Positions 1 through 12,830 of a stretch of 64,000 bases of DNA are shown piece after piece. Source of the stretch: Phoronis australis (Eukaryota > Phoronida > Phoronidae); assembly GCA_002633005.1 (NCBI GenBank), contig NMRA01000802.1, positions 1-64,000 on the forward strand. The letters are read 5' to 3'. The notes under the pieces were generated by a model. It was not told the origin of the DNA. It saw nothing but the letters and a program-made list of their open reading frames with translations, and did not search any database. A program made the position numbers and the translations under genes. The stretch's first letter is position 1. Every line of letters starts with the position of its first letter.

Positions 1-1687
1 GCATAACATTCAAAACGGCTCTGCTTTTGCGGAGAGATTTTTAGCCGTCCATGCCGGTTTGACCGTGACCTTGACCTAGCTCAATTTTTTAGTGCAATTC
101 TCTTGGCTCCCCTGACCACACCCACCAGAGCGAACCTGCCAGACGGCCATTTCCAAGCATCAGGATACCCATAGAGCACTGTGGCACCAAAGAAAATTGG
201 TTACCTTTTCATGCCCAAAAAAAGCTCTGGGATACTACTTTAAAGAGGCCTGGAACGCAATAAACAGAGTGAATTACAACATTGAAAGTGGTTCTCTGTC
301 ACTGAAACAGAATTTAACCTCGCCATTTATTTTTAGGGTTTGTTCGTAAAGGCTTTTAATTTCTGTTGATATCAAAGCAAATTGTTTTAGTTTCAAATAT
401 TAAAAAAAACGACTTGTCAAGTGCTCGCCACTTCTTCGACTTTTCTCCCACGGGGAATTGCGTGTCTTCCCATTTGGCAAGACGACGTAGCACATTTCTC
501 ATATAATGTGACCTTTGACTTCTGCGAGCGCATGCCTGCATTTATCATAAATGGGAGGGAGATTAGAAAATATGTGGTAACGACAGAAATTTTCCTTCGC
601 TCATATTTCAGAAATCGTGAATGTTGTGATTTTTTTCTGGAAATTTCGGGAGCAAGTTTTCGGTTATATAGAATTTGTTAAATGCACGACACTTTTCATT
701 GTCCACGGTCTTTATACACATATACATAAACGTATACATACATTTATACACGCGTGTATAAACTTAGAAAGTTATATATAAAATATGCAGGATCTGGGGA
801 TCAATTAGCTTAATACAATACATTGAGATACAAATAAATACGTAAATGTATAGAAACATACAAATTTATATGTAAAATTGTGCAGCATCTGGGAGATTTT
901 ATCTACATCCCGGTCAACTCGCCATCGAGAACGAAATTTGGCGCGAGAAGGGAAGCCGGACAAGGTGAGTAAATTTGATGGATTTTCGTTGTTTTTACTT
1001 CAACTGTGAAAACGAAGACACGAGTTCAAGGCGTAACACATTGAGGAAGGACAGGTAAAGGTTAACGCTAGTGTCTCTCCCAATTACAAGAGAAAAGTTA
1101 CATTAACCGAGGCATCGCATGAGCCGAAGGTGATTTGTAGGCCATTTTGGCAAATTGCAGTTATTTCTGGCACTAAATCAATAAATTGACCATGAAATTA
1201 TGAAGAAATGATATGTGAAAATATAACGCAACGTTTTGTTTTTTGGAGTTTTGTCAGGATCTCCGATTTTTCGACGCTTTTCTGGTGAAAGATGCGATCG
1301 AAATCGCAAAGATGAGCGATCGAGAACGCAAATTTGTTTTGTTTATGCGATTGGGAACGCATAGTGGTGTATCGAACAATAATGAACTTTTTACTTATAA
1401 AACGTGAAAAAGGTTACAAAATAAGTGTGGTGCAATTAATTAATCAAATTTTGCATCCTTACTGTGTTACTGAACAACAGTATACCATATTTCCTTTTAA
1501 TTGCCATTAGCACTACATGTACATCAAGCATTGTTATAGTTTCACAAAAGAATATATTTTCTTTTCATTTCAAGAAACAAGTTCACTGTTATTGTAAAGA
1601 GACCTTCCACGAACATCTTACCAACCAGGGTTTTGAAATGCAGACATAGAGGAAACCACTAAGAACAAAGGGTTCTAAACTGAAGAT
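1..1687. other. Non-coding, no gene recognised
   Basis: AT-rich sequence with only short, unbiased ORFs on either strand. I see no splice-bounded exon, RNA gene or mobile-element end. One TACATGTA palindrome lies near 1514. Confidence 0.5.
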
Positions 1688-2045
1688 TCACCTAGTAGTT
1701 GCTCCATGTGGCCTGTCAGGCAGGGGTCCACAAATTGTTGCGCAGATGAAAGCGAGTGTAGAATCTTCTTGTAAAATTGTGGCAGCAAAAGGAAAAGAGC
1801 AAATAGCCAGTGAAGTCAAAGAATGATGATGAGCTTGCCCATGGGGAGCGAGAGGAGTGTGGCAACACCATTCACGAGACGATTCAAAGATTCCCACTCA
1901 TAAACGTCTAGGAGCTAAAAATTGGCCAGAATTTGTGTAAACTGATGTGCTGATAAAATGGGTGGGATTTCACTGATGTTTTACTGATAACATCCACACA
2001 GAGATGAACAGATTGACTTGTGGCACACGTGTGGCTTGAATGCCT
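1688..2045 (+). repeat. Dispersed repeat family A, copy 1
   Basis: This segment matches the reverse complement of 53690-53930. Shared blocks include the stretch around 1815-1862 (GCTTGCCCATGGGGAGCGAG here, mirrored near 53745-53770) and the stretch around 2009-2040 (GACTTGTGGCACACGTGTGG here, mirrored near 53697-53725). The copies are diverged, with indels. Neither has an intact ORF and I cannot name the family; an old DNA-transposon or SINE-like repeat is likely. Confidence 0.7.
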
Positions 2046-3400
2046 GGGTATGTTGTGTTTGACTCTTGTTTTGTAGTATTGGTCCTAGTTCACCTGCATC
2101 ATCTGTCCAGGATCTTCAGTTTATTTGACATTGAAAAAGATTGAGGCAGCTATAAAACATGGAATACATTGCGTTTTTCTCAAAACGTAGTGTACATGTC
2201 GTTATAAAGGTCACTACACACTGTAGTGATTTACACATGAAATCAACATTTACATTATAGCACTTCTATTATAATACTAATCTTTTAACACACATACCTC
2301 AAAATTGGTCATACAAAAATACATAAAATATTGTTTGAGGGAAACCAACATTATAAATCCATTAAGGAGTTCTTACGAATTACGTTTGGAACGTATTAGA
2401 CTCAGTCATCACTGAATCATAGGAAATGTATTTAGGGCTGATTTATAGTAAAATATTCTCTCAAAGGAAATCAACAACAATATGAAAGCAATTTCTACAA
2501 TAATCATAGACATATATTTTCTCATAAAATGCTGATAGGTAAGAACAATTGTATGTAAGTATTGCCCAATTACACTTAGTACGATCATTTAAATCTACTT
2601 AAACACTAGAAAAATGCACTGGTTCTGTTTAAGATCCTTTTGAAATAACACAAATAAAGAAACAATTGGGGAAAAATGTTCAAAACAAATAGATGATAAA
2701 ATTACGTTAAAATTTGAGCGTCCGATTTCAACTTCTTGAGGTCACGTCAAATTTCAAAATTACATAAATAAGTTTTCCTATCCATATTTCAGCTTTAAGG
2801 TATATATGTTGAGTTAAAATTAACTCTAACACAGGCGTGTGTCTGTTGTTTGAGAAACATTGGCTTAAAATTTAGTCCAGTTGTAAATTAAAGTTATGTT
2901 TTTGATATTACGGTTCAACGTAAACGGTGACCGTATTTCATTACAAGTTGGCATGTCACAATAGGATTACAATTTGCTTGGCCACAATGTTAAAACAATG
3001 AGTAAAGTCGTTGAAAAACCACACTATGTTATACGATAAGGATCGTTTTCCAGAATTGAAAATACGCTGATACTATGATACTATTATTATGTGAGTTATT
3101 GCTTTGAGCGTGCTGTACGACTGGGTAAAGTCACAGGAGTTTCAAGCCTCGACGTGTTGCTATGAACTTGTTATATATTTTTCATGACATAACAATCCCA
3201 GGGTGCTGCTTGCGTAAAACATTAATATTCGAAGTCAGAATCCGTGAAATCTTAAACACAGTTGTAAAAATGACAAAAGGAAAGGGCACAAAACGATAAA
3301 CAGGAGTTGGCATTTATGATACGTCCCAACACGCCTTCAGAGAACACACGAATGATTTTGAGAGAAAAAAGTTCTTTAATTTATTGATGTTCTATTCAAG
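2046..3400. other. Non-coding, no gene recognised
   Basis: AT-rich sequence, with no long ORF, clear repeat end or RNA signature. Confidence 0.5.
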
Positions 3401-3620
3401 ACAGCGTTTTCCCGTTCAATGACTTTACCAGACGAAGGGGGATCTGAGCGAGTGATAACATCTAGCTTCTTTGTTAACTGACAAGCACATTCTTTTGTCT
3501 GTTATGACAAAAGACTTGCCAATTATCTACCAGGTTTGTTACAGACCACGTGAGAGCACGTCAAATACAGAGTGAATTGATACATTCCGAAATAATAGAT
3601 TATCGTATAAAAAAATAATT
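3401..3620 (+). repeat. MITE family B, left-end fragment
   Basis: The segment begins ACAGCGTTTTCCCGTT and runs parallel to 59297-59500. Shared features are the CCAGACG block, the 'GATAACATC...CTTCTTTG' block, 'CCAATTATCTAC' and 'AGACCACGTG'. The right half seen in the 59 kb copy is absent, so this is a truncated copy of the same non-autonomous element. Confidence 0.75.
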
Positions 3621-4012
3621 GAAAGTGGTCTGGGGAGTCCCTCACACCATGGGTACTAACCTTGCCTGGCTAGTGGGCGTACATGTAACGTAAGGTCATC
3701 TAGACCAATCACAATAATTTCGAAAGTTCACACTTTCTTTAACATGCCTCCACGTGATCAAGCACCACCTGAGCTCGCTCTGTTACGATACCAAAGTCAT
3801 TTACCTAGGAGAAATAATAAGAACACTAGCCAATGAGAAAAGTATGACCTTGAGATAAACAAGGAAGAAGAAACTAGCATAAACCATCGGCATTCCGTCA
3901 AATATCCTTTCAATTATTGGGGACAAATAAAACAACAAGAATAATAAATATTTTAAGTTGTATTGGCAATTTCAGGGTCACAGCTCTACAAATAGATATT
4001 TCACAGAAGGAA
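3621..4012. other. Non-coding, no gene recognised
   Basis: No supported gene or repeat boundary seen. Confidence 0.45.
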
Positions 4013-4270
4013 CCAGATGGGTTCCTTAATTACAAGAGATAACACACACATTTCCGATACCCAAAGTGTAATTGAGTATCGGATACTAAGTGGCACAGGT
4101 TAGCATAGTACAAATGGGTACATAATATCAAATGGGTATTGGCCGATTGCCTACCAACTGGGTCGAGCAAAGCGGCAAATTCAATAACAAGTACCAAGTG
4201 GGTACAAACTGCCAAATGGGCAAATATCATATAAAGTACCAAGTGGGTACACCAAACAGCCAACTGGGCT
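4013..4270 (+). repeat. Irregular array of CCAANTGGG motifs
   Basis: About eight copies of a short near-palindromic motif (CCANNTGGG, often extended to TACCAAGTGGGTAC) recur at irregular 15-60 bp spacing. The first is CCAGATGGG near 4014; the last is CCAACTGGG near 4260. Each copy has a CANNTG (E-box) core. The open frame on the minus strand across this area follows from the repeat and is not a gene. It may be a degenerate minisatellite or a cluster of binding sites. Confidence 0.6.
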
Positions 4271-7200
4271 ATAACAACCTGCAAAGCAGGTTCCGGACAA
4301 TCTGAGTGAGCAGAGCAGCCGGAGTGATAAAAAGAGATATAGTAAGGAACGTGGTGTTGTGGCTCAGTATGAGCCGAGAGCTGTGACCGGGTGGAGAGAA
4401 GCAAGCTGCAGTAATGCATGCTCAAGTACAGGTCTAGTCGCTAGCCAATGACGTCGGTTCTTCCCTGACGGTAACACGCTCCGGGCTTGGAGAAGGTACC
4501 AGCTGTGGCTGTAAAAACAACAACCAACAGCAGATTTTGTTCAGCAAAAGGGATGGAGCGTGGGAAAGGTAGAAAACGGTTGACGTGAAATTTTGTGGTA
4601 CCCCGGGTAGGGAGGGCGGGAGAGGTACAGTATAAACTTGTCTAACTAGGAAAACTTACGAGTGAATGTACTGTTGCTTGAGGCTGGGCCAACAGGAAGC
4701 TGGAGAGAAAGAACAAACAGCGCAACCATCGGACTTGGTAGGAACTAACCAGGGGTTGGATATGAAGCATGAAGGGCTGTATAACGGTATTTGCCCAAAT
4801 AATAGGATTTATGTCAGAGTGCCATAAATCTCATTGTCAACTCTGTGATCTCGCAGAAGTTGACTACAAAATGCCGATATTCGGTGGTGCTACTACATAT
4901 ATTTTGGACTAGGCTATCTAGTACGCATTTCCCCAGAAAGATTAGGGAATTGTTGAATTCCAAGAGAAATCTTGTTCCAATAAGTGATTTCAATGCATTT
5001 CTCAAAAGCTGGAAGATGTATCAAAAAGATTGGTTGAATTCGACTTGGAAAAACGATTGGTTATTTGACGGCATTTTTCTCTAATGCTGTTTACATTTCC
5101 TACAAAATGATTCTTTAGAGCGTTTTTCAATGAACCGGTTGACATTTTCTGCAAGATTAAATATTTATGCTGATGTCAGAAATAGCAAGCTGCAACCCGT
5201 CGCCCGTTAAGAAACTCACTGAGGTGTGAAAATGGCAAATAAATCAATGAAATAGTCGTTGCATTTCAAAATATCGGCCCATTGGTCTATCGGCCCTTGC
5301 ATGCGAAAACTTCATTTTGGACTATCGGCCCTTCGGATCAATGACTTCGAACTATCCATCGGATCCCCTTCTAATTCGTACGTTTTGTGTGCACTCACTG
5401 GCACATAACTCGCGAAGTGGTCTGAGGCTTGGAATGTCCAGGATGTTTATAATGTTAAAAAAGCAAGGTCTGCTACAGCCGTCATTCCCGCAATGAACTC
5501 TAAAATATTACCCGCACTGCTTTGTATGGCAATTGGCATCATCATTTAAGAACTGCTGTCAACAATCATGGGCAATGCGTACGCAACAAACAAGACCGTT
5601 CATATACAAGTACGTTATGACGAAGCCATGGATCGACCTGGCTTGAAAAAGAAACAGGTTTATACATTAGCTGTCAAGGCAGTCATTAGTGAAACTTACC
5701 AATCAAATGTCATCAAATTATGCTTCTGAAAAGTAAGGCTAATCTAGAGAAACAGCTTGTGCAACCCGTGAATAACCGATCAACTAATTTTCGAAGTGTT
5801 CTAATGTTGACAACGCACACGATAGTTTTGCTCGCACCAGGCTTGTCTTGAAGGCAACGCATAAACTAAGTTTCCCCGGATACTGACATTCAACTCAAAT
5901 TTATACAAGAAATTCGTTTTCTAATTTAAATTTGAGTTGATGGGGCAAACATTTCACCAGGCTTGTCAGCGGGTTGTGTCCACACCCGGCTGCTCACCAA
6001 TGTCATTTTTGATAAAACTTTATTTGACGAAAGACTATACTTTGATGGCATGCCAGCTACAAAATGTACATGTACCTGTTAGTTTGCATAGAGATTGGGA
6101 GTTGTCCAGTCGAATGAAGCGGCTGTTTGATTGACAGCAAGTAGTGCATGTCAAAGCAGGCGCATTATTAGACACTCGTTCAGAAAAAAAGGAAATAACT
6201 GTGCATCGAAGCTGGGTGGAAAAGATTTTTGCAACAAACCCCAATAGATGGCGATGTCTATGTCTCTCAGACTTAGTAGAAAACATCTTACCCGAAGCTT
6301 GGAGTGAATATTCATGAGCAAGTATGTATTTGTGTTGCTAGAAATCAACGCGATGATATCGTATACGTAACAATTATTAATCTTCGAACAGGCCAGGTTG
6401 TACGTTGGTCTTACCAGGACATTAAGATTTCGGCAAAGACACTCTTGATGAATGGCGTGGGGAAAAAGAGGTTTGCGTACAGGAACATGTATAAATCAAG
6501 TACATGTATCATTAGCACCCTGTGCTGTAGTTCGATTTATTTGGGCATTGCCGTTACCTCAGATAACATTTTGACTTGCAAAAGTTAGACAAACTTATGT
6601 TCCCAGGGGAAGCTACATGTACCTTTTCCGGCGTGTCTCTAAATGCTTAATCACGTGTAACGCGAAAAAAAAACGACGAAAACTTTTGACATGGCGATAT
6701 CTTACTTGGAATCATTAGTTCCATGAGAAAGGTGTTCTACTGAGTTTCACATTTTAAATGAAATTATTTATTGAAATACGAGTACTGCACTGTCATGTCT
6801 TGTATACAGAATTACGTGCTGCGGCCCATTGATTTCCAAAGTCTATGAGGAATTGAATTCTCACAAAACTGTAAAAAAGCAAGTAATGGAATCTTCTTAA
6901 TCATTTCAAATAGTGTGGGGTGGTGCATAGTTTCACTAAACGGGTAAGTGTTTTTTTCTATTCTCACTTTCTTTGCAGCATTTGGATAATGCCTCTTCTC
7001 CGCTCTTACCGTCAGAGTAGCCGGCAGAGAAGTGTTAGTGCTGCAGTACTATAATAATTGATAGTGATATGAATGGCGAAGCATGTTATTGGAGGTTATG
7101 CCAAAGCCTCAGTTGCACATTCAGTGGTCTCTTGGACTGCACAAGGCTTAGAGAATAAGATTGTTAGGATAGATGGGTGTTGGGACAATAGTTTTCTGCA

Positions 7201-8411
7201 CGCTCCTCAGGATATTTTGATGTGTTTTGATTATTGGCCACCGGGGGGTTCTAATTAATGTACATTGCATGCCTAAGCACCTGACCGGCTCTAGTTCTAC
7301 ACAAATAATTGTGAGATTCTTGTGTTTACCGAAATCAGCCTTCGACATTAACTTTAAAAAAATCTTTCCAGGTGCAGAATAGCGGAAAGTGATTTCGAGG
7401 ATGCCAGGGTAGAGTTCAGTGCTGTCTAGCGGTGAAAACAAATCTAGCCAAAATCACGCGCTCGTTTAAAACACACGGCAATAGCTTGCGTAGTCTGACT
7501 CGCGAAGTCTTGCTTTCCAGCGAGGTCCTAGCGTTATTGAAATCCAGCTTGTTGCCCACTGTTGTTTAAATATTGCTGCATTAAAAATTGAGTTAACGAG
7601 AAATTAAGCATGCAATTGACTAGGGCACCCTGTTCATTACCAGGTATTGTTACAGATAACGCGGATTGGGAATTATCAAATCATCGACCCTATCGTTCTT
7701 TGGAACTTGAACTATGAGTAAATTGTGTATTTGAAAATGTCATATTGTGGCACATTTCAACAGTCACCTGTTTTTTTGCTAGTTATGATTAATTATTAGA
7801 CAGAAAGCATTTATTCCAAGGCTCACATTGGCGTAAAGTCATGTTTAACAGCCTACACAAACAGACAAATAGCTTCGTATAAATTGAAGCAACGCAATAT
7901 AAATGGACATTTGCGTCTCAGATAAAGCAATATCTAGCAATTCTCTTAACACATACCGTAAGTAATGAGAGCAAAGGTACATAGTTATTCCATTAACAGA
8001 TAATGAAACTGTATATAAATCAGTTGAGTGTATCATGATCGTCATTATTTGTTCATCGTTTGTTTTGTAGCTAATCTTGTATCGGTTTCACTTTTTCCCG
8101 CAAGGCCAAAACACTGACATATACGCATTGTTTAAGTATGTATCATACTATACATTGTACATGTAAACGAACTGTATTGTTATTACAATGGCGTCTTATT
8201 GTGATCCTTCTCCATGTGTGTTTGTATGCCAAATCGACGACATACATGAGTAAAGGTGTACAGTAGTAAACGTTAGAGCAGGGCTGTAAGCGAGTTTGTT
8301 GAAATTGCACAAGCTTTTGAGGAATTGTGATTCATTAAAACTGTGGCCTGACCCTGAGGCGAAAATAGACACTAAGCTGTGGTAGGCGAAAACTGGACAC
8401 AGTTGTCGCGT
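4271..8411. other. Non-coding, no gene recognised
   Basis: Four kilobases without a convincing coding region. The ORFs present (up to ~95 codons) lack composition, motifs or splice context to support them. A perfect 14-bp hairpin occurs at 5890-5940 and several TACATGTA palindromes at 6069, 6485, 6613 and 8158. Confidence 0.45.
5890..5940. repeat. Hairpin, 14-bp perfect arms
   Basis: TCAACTCAAATTTA at 5890-5903 is the exact reverse complement of 5927-5940, separated by a 23-nt loop. It may be a remnant of a foldback insertion; no transcript context is visible. Confidence 0.7.
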
Positions 8412-8513
8412 CATTAGACGTATTTTTAAATACGTCTAATGAAATAATTTGAGCGCGCCACTACGACCTTAAAAGTACATGTACATGTAGGTAGTGGAAC
8501 GCTCAAATTATTT
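8412..8513. repeat. Compact double foldback (~100 bp)
   Basis: Two inverted repeats lie back to back. The first, 8412-8441, is a 30-nt near-perfect palindrome with 14-bp arms and a 2-nt centre (half-site CATTAGACGTATTT). The second pairs 8442-8464 with 8491-8513, 23-nt arms with two mismatches, and its loop holds two overlapping TACATGTA palindromes. This is likely a foldback/MITE-type insertion or a cruciform-prone site. Confidence 0.75.
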
Positions 8514-10402
8514 CTGTTGATCCGGGTCCTTAAAATTCAGATTTTTAGCACTAGCGGTATTCATTTTCAATGTTAAACTGATATTGGCCCGTGTGACGCC
8601 TTGAAAAGAATTAGAAAATAGATGATTATAGCAAGTAAAATGTCATTAATGTACTGTCTACTTTAATTTGAATGGAAATTTATTGTCCGAATCCTAAATA
8701 TATAAGATGAGAATGTAACACAGTTATATCGTGATTACTTCTGGTGTAGATGTACTTGTGATGTGTGAGACGAATAAAAATGTCCTCCGTTCGGACACAT
8801 GCCCTTTAGATGTATGAGAGATGCATCGTCTTCAAGACCATAGTTTCGCAATACACTTACATTCGTAAACTTGAAAATTTGTTTTTCGACATTCGCTAAT
8901 ATATTTATATAAGCGTGTACAGTGGCTATGACCTTCGGGTTTTTTCGTGAGTTTATTACGTACTAACTAGATCACTATCTTTAATATTGTGTTCTAAATC
9001 AAGAAAATCGTATCGCAGGCTGCCAAATTCGAAGAAATATGGATAGAAACAGCACCATCTAGGAATATAATGTATGAAACTTTTTCACGGAGATTAATGC
9101 ATTATTTTCCACAAACTTGATTGTTTTGTTTGAAAATTGAAAATTCAGTTCATTTGTTCTATGATCAACAAAAGGGTGTGTGACGTCAGAGATTTTCTTT
9201 TAAAGTCTTTGAGTCCCAGAAATCCGCTGTCAAAAATCAAGATTTTCGTTTTTTCAAAAATGTTAACACAAGATTACTTTTGCAAAACGCCGCATTGTTT
9301 TCAAGCACTTAAAAAGGTTCTAGTGTACTCAAGGATTTTATACATATATGATTTATGGGTCTATTATTAATAGTTGAAAAGCTGTTTTATAAATCAAGTT
9401 TTTGGCAGCGAAGGTAAACTGTACATGTAGACAATTACTTCAACTATCAAATGTAATTTTGGCTTTTCGGAACCAATTTGAATTAGTCTTTACTTTGACT
9501 GGTGACGGATTTACAGTGTCATATTTAAAGGGTGACCATAGCTAATTGCCCCGGCCAATCCTACTGAAGCGGACCCTGTAGTTGTGCTCCTAAATATTAA
9601 AAGTATGTTACCCATTATGAAATTTATAAGAAACTGCAAAAGAGTGAAAGTTGATTACATCACCGGATCACTCTCCTTCTATCTTCTTCCTTGATATGAA
9701 ATGTTGCGCTAATTCACACAAAGATAAAAAGAGGCAAATCACTTCATCAAGGGGCTACCTCCGTGAGTGTCCCCATAAGAAATAATATAAAGCATGAAAA
9801 AGGTAGCTATTAATGCCATCATCGAGGCACCTCCAAGTAACTACGATATCAGAGAAAATACGGGAAAAGGCAACGATAAATGATTCCATTGTTCCTTTCC
9901 AAAGACGGGTAAACATTTTTTAAATTTCCTTTCAAACCCTATGCACCATTCAGGTCGGGTTGAATTAATAATGCACCGGTTGTGTCTATGGCTTCATAAA
10001 AATGAAAACTTTAAACAAATTTTGAAACGGCTACATGTAGTCCAAAACCTGAACTATAGTACCTGTTGAACCTAAAAATTACATGTACATTCACATAGAA
10101 TATCACAAGTGAGCCTAACTGAACGTCTGACTGATACCTCATGAGTCGCATAAAATGTTGCGCTCGGGAAAAATTTTGCGCTTTTGTCGAGGACAATAGT
10201 CTACCGTTGTTGCACGCACAGCAAGGTGTGTGTGGATGTGAAAATCTTGAGTGAACACGTTTTTTGTAAAAAACGCTTTATTTTGGATACAGGCAAATGG
10301 AACTAAGCGTAGTACACATTACACGGTAAACATTTAGTAAAGTGCTAAATGGGACTCATACACTGACAGATACACACGCGCACATGTGCGTACACACAAG
10401 CA

Positions 10403-10405
<3 letters not shown>
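8514..10405. other. Non-coding, no gene recognised
   Basis: AT-rich, with no ORF worth supporting. A 77-codon ORF at 9137-9370 is Lys/Phe-rich low-information sequence. Confidence 0.45.

Positions 10406-10457
<52 letters not shown>
10406..10457. repeat. (CA)n microsatellite, ~26 units
   Basis: About 52 nt of uninterrupted CA dinucleotides, flanked by imperfect CA/CG alternation at 10371-10405. It explains the Cys/Val-repeat ORF on the minus strand. Confidence 0.95.
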
Positions 10458-10463
<6 letters not shown>

Positions 10464-10775
10464 TTAGGAACTAGCTTACAATGACAGGAAGACATTTTCA
10501 TAGCAAAACATTGTACAACTAGAAAGATTATTGTCACGGCGTGACGATTACGGACTGCGCGTGCGTATTACTGGAATTATTATGGGAAGTTACTGACAGT
10601 AACCTGTTTACCAATATGAAAAGGAATTCTTATAACTGTAGGAGAAAATACATATCAATTTTTTGATGACCTTTCCACTAATTGACCTCTTCCGGTGCAT
10701 TATGAGCCCCGATGAGGGAGTAATTGTTAACTCGATTAAAAGTGTAATTAATTGAAGAAAACCCAGGAACAACAG

Positions 10776-10801
10776 TACTCTGCGCTTACACGCGCAGAGT
10801 A
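10776..10801. repeat. Hairpin, 10-bp GC-rich perfect stem
   Basis: TACTCTGCGC at 10776-10785 pairs exactly with 10792-10801 across a 6-nt loop. Its size resembles structured RNA stems, but no purine-rich downstream element or gene context supports a histone-type 3' end. Confidence 0.7.
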
Positions 10802-11020
10802 ATTAGATATTTGGGAGAAAACCAGCTCTCCACTAGCTTGATTGTGAAAATCTATACTGTCTGGACCTGTTGCTCGCTAGTTGTGAGGGTGTGAGAAATT
10901 TCACGATTTCTAGGTGGAAAAACGTAGCGATTTCCAATTAAATAATCCGAAATATAATGTTTAAATAGCAACACAGCGACAATGGGCCCCAAAAAACCAT
11001 GTTGTTAGTTACTGGTTCGG

Positions 11021-11077
11021 TAGTCTCCGACCTGTAGGATCAAACTCTGCAGCTGTTATACTGACAGGTCGAGACTA
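11021..11077. repeat. Hairpin, 14-bp stem with one bulge
   Basis: TAGTCTCCGACCTGT (11021-11035) pairs with ACAGGTCGAGACTA (11064-11077) with one bulged base and a ~28-nt loop. No gene context. Confidence 0.65.
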
Positions 11078-12463
11078 AAACGTCCATTGAAGCAACGTTG
11101 ATGCCAATAAGCCGTATGAATCGCGTCGTCTAAGCTCGTTTGTAGATGTTGGCCAATTAAGAACAATTTCCATTAGCATTATTAATCACAGCAATTATGT
11201 GTTACTTATTTTAGATAATTGTAAATCAGCGGTCAGGCTAATGCGTCAGTCGAAGACATTTGCATCTTATATATATCATGTATTTACAAAAGGTGCAAAT
11301 GAACTTGATTGACGGATATACATACGTGATTTACTAATCGAAGTGAGATAATGTAAATTCCGCTGTTAGGTAAATTGACACCTTCGCTTGGTTTTCTTAG
11401 AATGATCTTCTATATTATCGACCTTGGACAATAACGTGTGCCAATTGATTTTAAGAGATAACATTCCGTGACCATGAACGAGTTAACGAGCTGAATCGTA
11501 GCACATTTTTTTATTTTTAACACGAAGGCGTCATGATAAGCTTTTGACGACTTGGAAGTTCTGGTTAGACGTTTTAACAGTGTCATCCATTATTGTCGGT
11601 ATTGGCAACAAGAGAACTACTTTTTATGAAGTGGAGACATGAAATCCTGTAACTTGCACACTAAAGGAACAATAAAAAGATTTCCAGTTATCAACGGCGT
11701 TCTCGGAGCTACTTGATGCTCGCGGCGTACATGTACAGTGGGCAGCTTGGAGTCAATACACTTTGTTCTTACAGAATACATCTGAAGGAAAAGTAATTTC
11801 AGAAAGAATACTTGACATACCAGACACAAGTTTATATAGGCTGCTACCCCGAACCCAATTGAGAACCCGACTCCGCCAGACAAACATTGATTGCCCGAGG
11901 GCCTAGAAGGGTTGAAATTCGTGAGAACAAGAATTAAAAATTCTGACTTACACGTCGGGCACTGGACTAGTTCCCTATCACTTAGCTCCTTTGTAAAGCC
12001 TAACGGTGCAGACAAAGTGTGAACGTAAATTTAGACTTCTATTGGTGTAAACGCATTTTGAGAACCAGTTTTATGCCCGATATGTCCGAACATTGCCAAT
12101 GCAAACATTGATTACACATACGGTCTCTCCCTAGAGATTTTATTGTTATTATACACTGCGTCTGTGATTTAAATGAGAAAAACCTGTCTTAAAGTTTCAG
12201 CAATCAATATGAATATCTGCCAAATTTGAAGATGGTCTCCAAACTAGAAAAGTTGAATCAACCGCTCACATAAACACCAAACAACAATATCCATCAAGTG
12301 CGCGGGTTTACGTGCTACACGAAGGGGTCATCTCAACGGCATACTGATGGAGACGCTGCTGTACAGTATATTCAACTACTCTATCTTCTTGTTTTTATTC
12401 GCTAGATGATTTTCTTCTCTATACTTATCACAGAATCATTTGTTTCAACAATCTTGCGTGGAT

Positions 12464-12830
12464 CAGTAGCGGATCTAGGATATTATATAATGGGGGCCCA
12501 ACATTTTGTCTGGGGCAATGGGGGTAAAGCACGATTGCATGCGCGCACCCAGCCTAAAATATACGGGGCCCGAAATTCTGGGAATGTGGACCTTTTACTA
12601 AAATTCAAACGGAGGTTTAAAAAAAGAAAAAAATGGAAAACAGGTGTGCCGGCAGTTTGATTTGTACACACAAACTAACTGTAAACATTGTTAAATCTTG
12701 TTCCAGTCGCATGTGAATTGCCGGATTTCATTAGTTAACTGAATATTTCCACACGCTCTTACTGTTTTTACGGCAGCCAAGGAGGAGAGCCTGGGACCTC
12801 TAAGTCCGCCTAGGTGGATTTTGGTAAGAC
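12464..12830 (+). repeat. GGCGGATC-type non-autonomous element (long form)
   Basis: It starts near AGCGGATCTAGGATATTA and ends near AAGTCCGCCTAGG, so its ends are roughly inverted. The interior (the GGGGGCCCAACATTTTGTC block near 12491 and the 'GCGCGCACCCAGCCTAAA' block near 12541) recurs at 48062-48160 and 24413-24540. Its tail (the ACGCTCTTACTGTTTT block near 12754) recurs near 49010. The ORF running through 12406-12660 is incidental. Confidence 0.7.

Larger units (their letters stand above)
10458..12463. other. Non-coding with two hairpins
   Basis: No supportable gene. A 132-codon minus-strand ORF at 11617-12015 has no recognisable domain and lacks an ATG at its apparent start. Two compact inverted repeats are annotated separately. 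Confidence 0.45.

Noticed and set aside
4030-4425. 131-codon minus-strand ORF
   Set aside because: It spans the CCAANTGGG repeat cluster, whose repeats produce the His/Leu-rich pattern.
10776-10801. Histone mRNA 3' stem-loop
   Set aside because: Stem and loop sequence do not match the histone consensus and no histone coding sequence or purine-rich element is nearby.
11617-12015. 132-codon minus-strand ORF with a CPTC motif
   Set aside because: No ATG at the start, no family resemblance, no splice context; the isolated CxxC is not enough.
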